Positions 19,039-25,896 of a DNA stretch of 64,000 nt are shown piece after piece. Each line of letters opens with the position of its first letter. The first letter of the stretch is position 1. Below the pieces are notes generated by a model, which was not told where the DNA came from, searched no databases, and was given only the letters and a program-made list of their open reading frames with translations. Position numbers and translations under genes: made by a program. This stretch comes from Lachnospiraceae bacterium (lineage in GTDB: Bacteria > Bacillota > Clostridia > Lachnospirales > Lachnospiraceae), in the NCBI GenBank assembly GCA_017550535.1, contig JAFZOS010000040.1:1-64000 (forward strand), written 5' to 3'.

Positions 19039-19848
19039 ATGAACGGTAAGCTTAGGATACTGATAATCGTTATAGCCATAGCCGGTATATTAACGACGGC
19101 GGGTATGATCATAACAACCTATCTGCAGTACAAAAAGGCCAAGGATGAATATGCTCAGATCGAAAGCTATGCGGTGACGGATGAAGCGGATAACAGTACA
19201 AATGATTCTCCGGTTAAGGAAGAGGAAGAAGAAGTAAGGGTATTTAAGAATAATCCCAACAGGAGTGATTTCCCTGAGATGGAGATAGATCATAAGGCTC
19301 TTAAGGACAAAAACAGGGACTATATCGGCTGGCTGTATGTGGGGAGTGTGGGGATATCCTATCCGGTCGTTCAGGGAGCCGATAATGAGTATTATCTTCA
19401 CAACACCTTTGAGAATCAGCCGAATTTCGCGGGATGCATATTCATTGACTGCCAGGACAAGGCCGACTTTACCATGTTTAATACTTTTTTGTACGGACAT
19501 GCCATGAAGAACGGATCGATGTTCGGAAATTTAAGGAAGCTCAGGAAAGATCCTTCACTTATAAAGAATGATCCGTACATCTATATGTACCTTGAAGACG
19601 GGATATACAGATACCAGGTATATTCTTATTATATCGATCAGAAAGACAGCAGCATGTACAATTCCGCTCAGAATATAAAGCAATACCGTCAGTATATCAG
19701 GAATGCGATGGATTATTCTATGGCGGAGTGTGAGGCCAAGCCCGATGAGGAGCAGCCGAGCATAACTCTTGTCACCTGTTCCGGCAGCGGTTCCCAGAAG
19801 CAGAGGTTTTTTGTTCACGGGATCTTCCTCGACCGATATCTTTATTAA
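19039..19848 (+). CDS. class B sortase
   Basis: A 269-residue membrane-anchored transpeptidase. Residues ~5-27 form the N-terminal signal anchor and ~35-80 are a charged linker. The catalytic domain carries the sortase histidine in FLYGHAMKNGSMF (near residue 154), the cysteine in TLVTCSGS (near 247) and the arginine in KQRFFVHG. The serine after the cysteine, the overall length and the helix-rich insert between His and Cys fit class B. It should cleave the sorting signal of the giant protein immediately upstream (VGPATG) and link it to peptidoglycan or to itself. The ribosome site is a modest GAGGAAG. Specificity for the neighbouring protein is inferred from adjacency. Confidence 0.9.
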   Translation: MNGKLRILIIVIAIAGILTTAGMIITTYLQYKKAKDEYAQIESYAVTDEADNSTNDSPVKEEEEEVRVFKNNPNRSDFPEMEIDHKALKDKNRDYIGWLYVGSVGISYPVVQGADNEYYLHNTFENQPNFAGCIFIDCQDKADFTMFNTFLYGHAMKNGSMFGNLRKLRKDPSLIKNDPYIYMYLEDGIYRYQVYSYYIDQKDSSMYNSAQNIKQYRQYIRNAMDYSMAECEAKPDEEQPSITLVTCSGSGSQKQRFFVHGIFLDRYLY

Positions 19849-20027
19849 TGAAAAAATGTCTGTCCTTCCGAGCACAGGGAGGAATCCTGATCGCCGGCTG
19901 AAAGAATAAATGTCACATATATGTGCATAACTGACAATACATGTATCGTTCAAGATACAATATACCCCGGATCAATGTACACTATTCACAAAAGCGTCAT
20001 TTATGGCAAGAAATGTGATAAAAAGTG
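19849..20027 (+). other. gene-free spacer after sortase
   Basis: No ORF with a plausible start is visible. Weak complementary pieces occur (CCTTCC with GGAGG near 19865-19885; TGTATC with GATACA near 19942-19959). No clean terminator for the sortase transcript was found. Confidence 0.4.
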
Positions 20028-20055
20028 TTGACTTCTATGAATATGATGATATAAT
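20028..20055 (+). promoter_or_regulatory. promoter of the c-di-GMP riboswitch transcript
   Basis: TTGACT at 20028-20033 and TATAAT at 20050-20055, 16 nt apart, form a strong vegetative-type promoter. Transcription would start near 20062, just ahead of the riboswitch. Confidence 0.8.
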
Positions 20056-20077
20056 AAGACCATAAGATGAATTGAAT

Positions 20078-20195
20078 ATTGGCAAACTTATCGAAAGGTA
20101 AGGACGCAAAGCTATAGGGTCTTATCCCAAAGCCGCGATCGTGGTTTAGCTGCTGCGTTAGGGGGCTTTAGGAAGATAGCCAGTTGCCGGATCCG
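20078..20195 (+). ncRNA. c-di-GMP-I (GEMM) riboswitch
   Basis: The core matches the class I cyclic-di-GMP aptamer: GGCAAAC, then a GAAA-capped hairpin (CTTATC / GGTAAG), the invariant GGACGCAAAGC, the stem GCTAT / ATAGC, and closure by CAGTTGCCGG against GGCAA. The second arm is lengthened: CCCAAAGCC near 20126 pairs with GGCTTTAGG near 20164, enclosing an insert. The 5' strand AAACTTA (20084-20090) can alternatively pair with TAAGTTT (20196-20202) just downstream, a possible switching strand. The RNA has its own promoter and reaches a terminator at 20378-20404 before any ordinary gene, so its regulated output is unclear. Confidence 0.92.
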
Positions 20196-20235
20196 TAAGT
20201 TTATCGAAGCTGTTTGACCTTGTCTTAGGAGAGCG

Positions 20236-20325
20236 GTGGAGAGGGAGTTTGGTGTTAAGCCTGACCTTGATTTAGGAGGGTGGATTGCCGGACTAGCTGC
20301 AAGGGTTCGTTATGTCGCAGGTTGA
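20236..20325 (+). CDS. possible 29-codon small ORF downstream of the riboswitch
   Basis: Between the aptamer and the terminator a GTG-initiated frame runs for 29 codons to TGA 20323-20325, with AGGAG 4 nt before the GTG. The predicted peptide starts MEREFGVKPDLDLGG, has a hydrophobic middle (WIAGLAA) and ends in basic and hydrophobic residues. A duplicated TGACCTTG..TTAGGAG motif (near 20215 and 20262) spans the region, and the second copy is inside the frame, so the openness could reflect RNA structure rather than coding. It is offered as a candidate only. Confidence 0.3.
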   Translation: MEREFGVKPDLDLGGWIAGLAARVRYVAG

Positions 20326-20377
20326 CCAATATGAGATGAAATCTTATCATCCTATAACAATACAAGTTACACAAAAT

Positions 20378-20404
20378 AGCCGGGCCTCCCACCCCGGCTT
20401 TTTT
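20378..20404 (+). terminator. intrinsic terminator of the riboswitch transcript
   Basis: AGCCGGG at 20378-20384 pairs with CCCGGCT at 20393-20399, followed by a six-T run. It ends the RNA that starts near 20062, giving a transcript of about 340 nt. Confidence 0.9.
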
Positions 20405-20425
20405 GTTGCAAATTTTATATAATGC

Positions 20426-20455
20426 TTGACATTTTCGGTGTTTTATACTTATAAT
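20426..20455 (+). promoter_or_regulatory. liv operon promoter
   Basis: TTGACA at 20426-20431 and TATAAT at 20450-20455 with 18-nt spacing: a consensus promoter lying after the riboswitch terminator, so the liv operon has independent initiation near 20462. Confidence 0.85.
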
Positions 20456-20469
20456 CAGAACGATACTAA

Positions 20470-20501
20470 GGGCGGTTCCTGCGTGAACCGCCGTCTTTTT
20501 T
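20470..20501 (+). terminator. leader hairpin with T-run in the livK 5' UTR
   Basis: GGCGGTTC (20471-20478) pairs with GAACCGCC (20485-20492), followed by GTC and six T. The structure begins only about 9 nt after the predicted transcription start of livK. It has the form of an intrinsic terminator, so it may attenuate the operon, or act as a 5' stabilising hairpin. No leader peptide or known aptamer is visible ahead of it. Confidence 0.75.
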
Positions 20502-20534
20502 AAGAGTTTGGTGTTTTAAAGGAGGAGTAATATT

Positions 20535-21755
20535 ATGAAGAAGAAACTTATTTCATTATTGCTTGCTGCCGCTATGGTGTGCTCGCTTGCAGCATGCGGC
20601 GGCGCGGCAAATACTGCAGCTCCGGCAGCGGGTGATTCTGCATCCGCATCAAACGGATCGGGTGAGCTTACCGGTACATTAAAGGTTGGTATGATCGGGC
20701 CCCTTACCGGTGCGGCTGCTCTTTACGGAAGTGCCGTTAATAACGGTACCAAGATCGCTGTTGATGAGATCAACGCTCTCGGCACAGGTTTTAAGATGGA
20801 GTATCAGCCCGAGGACGACGAGCATGATGCCGAGAAGTCGGTAAATGCATACAATAAGCTTAAGGACTGGGATGTTCAGGCTATCGTCGGCTGTGTTACG
20901 ACTACTCCCTGTGTTGCTGTTGCGGCTGAGGGTAACAATGACCGCATGTTCATGCTGACACCTTCGGCTTCCGCCACTTCGGTAACCGAGCAGGGTGACA
21001 ATATCTTCCAGCTGTGCTTCTCGGATCCCAACCAGGGTTCCGCATCGGCTCAGTACATTAAGGATAACAGTCTCGGCAGCAAGATAGCCATCATCTACAA
21101 CAACTCGGATGTATATTCAACAGGTATCTATCAGACATTCAGCGCAAAGGCAGCTGAGGTCGGACTTGAAGTAGTATCTACTACCACGTTCACCGATGAT
21201 ACGGCAAATGACTTTTCGGTTCAGCTTACCGATGCTCAGAAGGCAGGTGCTGACCTTATATTCCTTCCCATCTACTATACGCCCGCATCACTCATCCTTC
21301 AGCAGGCTGATGCGATGGGATACAAGGTTCCCATGTTCGGCGTTGACGGAATGGACGGTATCCTGGGTCTTGAGGGATTTGACACGAAGCTTGCAGAGGG
21401 CGTAATGCTCCTTACTCCTTTCTCGGCTGATGCAAAGGATGAGAAGACCGTCAACTTCGTTACCAAGTACCAGGAAAGCTTCAAGGAGGTTCCGATCCAG
21501 TTCGCGGCTGACGGTTATGACTGCCCTTATGCTATATATGAGGCACTTAAGTACTATGCAGCAAAGAACGGCGGACTTGATGTTACGGGTAAGTCAAACA
21601 AGGATATCTGCGAGATCCTCATATCGGTATTCGCAGATCCTAATTTCAAGGTTGACGGCATAACGGGTGAAGGCATGACCTGGACCGCTAACGGTGAGGT
21701 TAACAAGGCACCCAAGGCAGTTGTTATAAAGGACGGCGTTTACGTAGGACTTTAA
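20535..21755 (+). CDS. livK: branched-chain amino-acid-type ABC transporter substrate-binding lipoprotein
   Basis: A 406-residue extracellular binding protein tethered by lipid. The signal peptide ends in lipobox LAAC with Cys21 as the lipidated residue, followed by a Ser/Ala/Gly linker. From ~residue 45 it shows the periplasmic-binding type I fold of the Leu/Ile/Val family (VGMIGPLTGAAALYGSAVNNG at its start; IVGCVTTTPCVAVA; MFGVDGMDG). AAAGGAGG precedes the ATG. It heads a five-gene operon with two permeases and two ATPases. LivK-type proteins also bind other amino acids, amides or urea, so the substrate cannot be fixed from sequence alone. Confidence 0.92.
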   Translation: MKKKLISLLLAAAMVCSLAACGGAANTAAPAAGDSASASNGSGELTGTLKVGMIGPLTGAAALYGSAVNNGTKIAVDEINALGTGFKMEYQPEDDEHDAEKSVNAYNKLKDWDVQAIVGCVTTTPCVAVAAEGNNDRMFMLTPSASATSVTEQGDNIFQLCFSDPNQGSASAQYIKDNSLGSKIAIIYNNSDVYSTGIYQTFSAKAAEVGLEVVSTTTFTDDTANDFSVQLTDAQKAGADLIFLPIYYTPASLILQQADAMGYKVPMFGVDGMDGILGLEGFDTKLAEGVMLLTPFSADAKDEKTVNFVTKYQESFKEVPIQFAADGYDCPYAIYEALKYYAAKNGGLDVTGKSNKDICEILISVFADPNFKVDGITGEGMTWTANGEVNKAPKAVVIKDGVYVGL

Positions 21756-21758
21756 GCA

Positions 21759-21790
21759 GTGTCATCCTGAACGAAGTGAAGGATCTTTTA
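21759..21790 (+). repeat. palindromic repeat between livK and livH
   Basis: GTGTCATCCTGAACGAAGTG is followed by AAGGATCTTTTA. ATCCT pairs with AGGAT around a GAACGAAGTGA loop. This CATCCTGAACGAAGTGAAGGATC-like string resembles a small palindromic sequence I have seen dispersed in many genomes. It lies directly before the livH ribosome site. Confidence 0.6.
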
Positions 21791-21803
21791 GGAGAATCAA
21801 GCT

Positions 21804-22673
21804 ATGGTTTCATATCTTATAAATGGAATCAGTCTGGGCAGCGTTTATGCGATAATAGCACTTGGCTATACCATGGTATACGGTATAGCCAAGATGCTTA
21901 ATTTTGCCCACGGCGATGTAATAATGATAGGAGGCTACATGGCCTTTTGCTCGACATCGTATCTCGGATGGCCGGTAATACCGTCTGTTCTTTTTGCGAT
22001 GACGGTATGCACAATGCTGGGTATACTGATCGAGCGCCTGGCTTATAAACCGCTGCGTGATGCGAGTTCGCTTGCGGTACTTATAACCGCTATCGGCGTA
22101 TCATATTTTTTGCAGAACTCGGCGCTCCTTATCTGGTCGTCAAATCCCAAGGCATTTCCCAATATGGTGAACCTTCCGAACCTCATTATAGGAGATGTTC
22201 AGATATCTTCGGTCGCCATAGTTACGATAATCGCCTGCATCGTTATAATGATCGCACTTACCACGTTTACGAATAAGACCAAACTCGGTAAGGCAATGCG
22301 CGCGGTATCCGAGGACAAAGGCGCGGCCCAGCTTATGGGGATAAACGTTAACGCAACCATATCGATGACGTTTGCAATAGGCTCGGGGCTTGCGGCGATA
22401 GCGGGCGTGCTGTTGTGTACCGCATATCCAACGCTTATGCCCACCACCGGAGCGATGCCCGGTATCAAGGCGTTTACGGCTGCGGTTTTCGGCGGCATAG
22501 GATCGATCCCGGGTGCAATGCTCGGAGGCATACTGCTCGGGATAATCGAGATATTTGCCAAAGCATACATTTCGACGCAGCTTTCCGATGCGATAGTGTT
22601 TGCGGTGCTCATTATAGTGCTCATAGTCAAACCCACCGGCCTTCTCGGTAAGAAGATGGCTGAGAAAGTATAG
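21804..22673 (+). CDS. livH: branched-chain amino-acid-type ABC transporter permease
   Basis: A 289-residue integral membrane permease of the LivH family. It opens with the family's LINGISLGSVYAIIALGYTMVYG and continues GIAKMLNFAHGDVIMIGGY. About eight hydrophobic helices are visible, with the ATPase-contacting loop near KTKLGKAMRAVSED and a C-terminal IPGAMLGGILLGIIE. It pairs with LivM in the membrane to carry the solute delivered by LivK, powered by LivG and LivF. The start is supported by AGGAG upstream of ATG 21804. Confidence 0.95.
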   Translation: MVSYLINGISLGSVYAIIALGYTMVYGIAKMLNFAHGDVIMIGGYMAFCSTSYLGWPVIPSVLFAMTVCTMLGILIERLAYKPLRDASSLAVLITAIGVSYFLQNSALLIWSSNPKAFPNMVNLPNLIIGDVQISSVAIVTIIACIVIMIALTTFTNKTKLGKAMRAVSEDKGAAQLMGINVNATISMTFAIGSGLAAIAGVLLCTAYPTLMPTTGAMPGIKAFTAAVFGGIGSIPGAMLGGILLGIIEIFAKAYISTQLSDAIVFAVLIIVLIVKPTGLLGKKMAEKV

Positions 22674-22675
22674 GA

Positions 22676-22711
22676 GGGATCATTATGCGAAGCATAATTC
22701 AGCATGATCCC
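22676..22711 (+). repeat. nested hairpin repeat between livH and livM
   Basis: GGGATC (22676-22681) pairs with GATCCC (22706-22711) and encloses a second perfect stem ATTATGC / GCATAAT with loop GAA (22682-22698). The following bases to 22760 contain further GC-rich complementary pieces before the livM ribosome site GGCAGGAG. No coding capacity is supported in this 94-bp gap. Confidence 0.65.
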
Positions 22712-22767
22712 GACGACTTGCCGCCGAACGCAGGTGAGGGGGCGTTACCCGATGGCAGGAGAAAAAC

Positions 22768-23826
22768 ATGAATAAGAAGATAAGTAAACAGACAAGGGCC
22801 GGTTTTATCAATTACGGCATAATAATAGTATTCTTTATCATATTCCAGATACTTTCGGCAACAGGAAATCTGGGGAGCTCCTTAAAGGGCCAGCTCATCC
22901 CGATCTGCGCATACATTATAATGGCGCTTTCGCTTAATCTTGTCGTAGGTATCTCGGGTGAATTAAGCTTAGGTCACGCAGGCTTTATGTCGGTAGGCGC
23001 ATTTACCGGCGTGGTAGTTGCAAACAGCTTATCTGATGCAGTGCCGAACGGTATATTAAGGCTAATCCTTGCGCTTATCATAGGTGCATTCATTGCAGCA
23101 CTTGCGGGCATAGTCATTGGTATTCCGGTACTGAGGCTGCGCGGTGACTATCTTGCGATAGTGACTCTTGCATTCGGTGAGATAATCAAAAACGTACTTA
23201 ACTGCCTTTATGTGGGCATTGATGATAAGGGTCTGCACTTTTCTTTAAAGGATGAGGCTTCACTGCACCTTGAACCCGGCGGACATACGATCCTTTCAGG
23301 GCCGATGGGTGCGCTTGGGATTACCAAGCTTTCCACATTCTTTATAGGGATAGTGCTTATACTTCTTGTACTTTTCTATATCCAGAATTTCGTTAATTCG
23401 CGCCCGGGACGTGCGATAGCGGCTATCAGGGATAACAGGATAGCAGCCGAGGCGTGCGGTATACCGGTTACAAAATACAAGCTGATGGCGTTTGTTACAT
23501 CAGCTGCAATGGCAGGCGCTGCCGGTGCGCTGTATGCGCTCAATTATTCGACGGTCGTGCCCAAGAAATTTGACTTTAACACATCCATCCTGGTGCTCGT
23601 GTTCGTAGTGCTTGGAGGTATCGGCAACCTGCGCGGTTCTATAATCGCGGCGGCGCTGCTTACCGTTCTTCCGGAGCTCCTTCGTCAGTTCCAGGATTAC
23701 AGGATGCTCGTATATGCCATAGTGCTCATCCTCGTTATGCTCATTACAAATAACGAGCGGGCGATGGCCTTTATAAGGAGCAGGCTTAAAAAGCTATATA
23801 AAATGACACGGAAGGAGGCGGTGTAG
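22768..23826 (+). CDS. livM: branched-chain amino-acid-type ABC transporter permease
   Basis: A 352-residue LivM-family permease, second half of the membrane channel. After a basic N-terminus (MNKKISKQTRAG) it has eight to ten helices. Family landmarks include ALSLNLVVGISGELSLGHAG near the N-terminal third, LRLRGDYLAIVTLAFGEI in the middle, and the ATPase-coupling region SRPGRAIAAIRDNRIAAEACG followed by YKLMAFVTSAAMAG. ATG 22768 follows GGCAGGAG. It is separated from livG by a single base, so translation of livM and livG is probably coupled. Confidence 0.95.
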   Translation: MNKKISKQTRAGFINYGIIIVFFIIFQILSATGNLGSSLKGQLIPICAYIIMALSLNLVVGISGELSLGHAGFMSVGAFTGVVVANSLSDAVPNGILRLILALIIGAFIAALAGIVIGIPVLRLRGDYLAIVTLAFGEIIKNVLNCLYVGIDDKGLHFSLKDEASLHLEPGGHTILSGPMGALGITKLSTFFIGIVLILLVLFYIQNFVNSRPGRAIAAIRDNRIAAEACGIPVTKYKLMAFVTSAAMAGAAGALYALNYSTVVPKKFDFNTSILVLVFVVLGGIGNLRGSIIAAALLTVLPELLRQFQDYRMLVYAIVLILVMLITNNERAMAFIRSRLKKLYKMTRKEAV

Positions 23827-23827
23827 T

Positions 23828-24775
23828 ATGAGCAACAAGGATATAAAGCTCGTTCAGCTGCCGAGCCCGAATTTCGTGCCCGAAAGGGATAAGGATAAGC
23901 CTCTCATGCTCGAGGTATCGCATCTCGGGATCGATTTTGGCGGACTTACGGCCGTTAATGAATTCAATATCGGTATAAGCCCTACAGAGATAGCCGGACT
24001 TATCGGTCCGAACGGTGCGGGCAAGACGACCGTGTTTAACCTGCTTACAAAGGTGTATGAGCCTACGAGGGGCACCATACTGCTTGACGGCAAGGATACG
24101 CACGGCATGAACACGATACAGGTCAATCAGGCCGGTATCGCAAGGACATTTCAGAATATAAGGCTGTTTGACAAGCTAACCGTTGAGGACAACGTTAAGA
24201 TTGGTTTACATAACAGCATCAAATATCATATGCCTACAGGCGTTTTCAGGCTCCCGAAGTACTGGAAGGAGGAGAAGAAGGCGCACGAGAGGGCAATGGA
24301 GCTTTTGTCGATCTTCGACATGCAGGACATGGCAGGCTATATAGCAGGCTCGCTTCCCTACGGTGCGCAGCGCCGGCTTGAGATAGTCCGCGCGCTTGCT
24401 ACGGGCCCGAAGCTTTTGCTTCTTGATGAACCCGCTGCCGGCATGAATCCGTCGGAGACATCGGAGCTTATGGAGAATATCGAGAAGATAAGGGATGAAT
24501 TCCATGTGGCCATCCTTCTTATCGAGCATGACATGAACCTCGTCATGGGCGTGTGCGAATCCATTGCGGTATTAAACTTCGGTGAGATAATCGCAAAGGG
24601 TACGCCCAGTGATATACAGAACAATCCCAAGGTCATCGAGGCATATCTTGGCAGCGGTACCGCCGGTGAGAACGCTGATGCAGGAAAGGAAGGAACCCTG
24701 ACAGGTTCCTCTGATGCCTCAAAGCCGGCGGGCTCCCCCGATGCGAAGATCGGGGGCAGAAAGGAGGGCGCTTAA
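23828..24775 (+). CDS. livG: branched-chain amino-acid-type ABC transporter ATPase with unusual C-terminal tail
   Basis: A 315-residue cytosolic ATPase. Walker A GPNGAGKTT lies near residue 60; the LivG-specific IARTFQNIRLF follows; then a signature region degenerate at LPYGAQRRLEIVRAL, Walker B LLLLDEPAAGMNP, and the switch histidine in LLIEHDM. The conserved domain ends near residue 275 (EAYLGSG). The last ~38 residues are Gly/Ala/Ser/Lys-rich and foreign to the family. The DNA coding them holds two perfect hairpins (24691-24710 and 24735-24756), so the tail appears to come from palindromic repeats inserted in frame. AAGGAGG precedes the start. Confidence 0.93.
   Translation: MSNKDIKLVQLPSPNFVPERDKDKPLMLEVSHLGIDFGGLTAVNEFNIGISPTEIAGLIGPNGAGKTTVFNLLTKVYEPTRGTILLDGKDTHGMNTIQVNQAGIARTFQNIRLFDKLTVEDNVKIGLHNSIKYHMPTGVFRLPKYWKEEKKAHERAMELLSIFDMQDMAGYIAGSLPYGAQRRLEIVRALATGPKLLLLDEPAAGMNPSETSELMENIEKIRDEFHVAILLIEHDMNLVMGVCESIAVLNFGEIIAKGTPSDIQNNPKVIEAYLGSGTAGENADAGKEGTLTGSSDASKPAGSPDAKIGGRKEGA
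24691..24756 (+). repeat. two hairpins inside the livG 3' coding end
   Basis: AGGAACC (24691-24697) pairs with GGTTCCT (24704-24710), loop CTGACA. CCCCCGAT (24735-24742) pairs with ATCGGGGG (24749-24756), loop GCGAAG. Both stems are perfect and lie in the segment coding the non-conserved LivG tail, just ahead of livF. Confidence 0.7.
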
Positions 24776-24776
24776 T

Positions 24777-25484
<708 letters not shown>

Positions 25485-25491
25485 AAAGTAC

Positions 25492-25520
25492 TTGAAATAG
25501 CATCCTGACTGTGTTATTAT
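25492..25520 (+). promoter_or_regulatory. secG promoter
   Basis: TTGAAA at 25492-25497 and TATTAT at 25515-25520, 17 nt apart, lie immediately after livF. Transcription would begin near 25527, leaving a ~64-nt leader before secG. Confidence 0.7.
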
Positions 25521-25590
25521 GTTTAGGCGCGCGGAATGCGCAGTATCGTTTGATCTGTAAGGCCATGCGGTAAGGCCGGGAGGAATTGGT

Positions 25591-25824
25591 ATGTTAAGGA
25601 CAATTTTAACGATTTTATTTATATTGGTATGTCTGGCGTTGTCGACCATCGTACTTGCTCAGGAAGGTAAGTCGGCAGGTCTTGGAGCCATAAGCGGCGC
25701 AGCCGAGACATATTGGGGTAAAAATAAGGGACGTTCGATGGAAGGCAAGCTCGTATTGTTTACGAGGATACTTGCGGTTGCGTTCATGATCATCGCTATC
25801 GTGCTCAATATGAAGCGGTTCTAG
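25591..25824 (+). CDS. secG: preprotein translocase subunit SecG
   Basis: A 77-residue membrane protein with the SecG layout: N-terminal helix (LTILFILVCLALSTIVLAQ), a Gly-rich polar loop containing EGKSAGLGAISG and an ETYWGKNKGRS segment, and a second helix (ILAVAFMIIAIVLNM). It is the accessory subunit of the SecYEG channel. GGGAGGAATTGGT precedes the ATG. The position directly upstream of rnr and smpB is the usual Firmicutes arrangement. Confidence 0.93.
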   Translation: MLRTILTILFILVCLALSTIVLAQEGKSAGLGAISGAAETYWGKNKGRSMEGKLVLFTRILAVAFMIIAIVLNMKRF

Positions 25825-25855
25825 GATGCATCCATCAAAACAGTGTTTTGAAGTT

Positions 25856-25894
25856 AACGCCCTTAAGGTTACTTAAGGGCGTTTAGTATTTTTA
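25856..25894 (+). terminator. intrinsic terminator between secG and rnr
   Basis: A perfect 12-bp stem AACGCCCTTAAG / CTTAAGGGCGTT with loop GTTA is followed by TAGTATTTTTAT. It ends only 13 bp before the proposed rnr start and occupies the place where an rnr ribosome site would be expected. Confidence 0.85.
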
Positions 25895-25896
25895 TC

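Noticed and set aside
20196..20300. Second tandem c-di-GMP aptamer
   Set aside because: TTATCGAAG and TTGCCGG recur, but the invariant GGACGCAAAGC core is absent.
24714..24776. Upstream start for livF
   Set aside because: It would overlap the livG tail; the ATG at 24777 has AAAGGAGGG and matches the family start.
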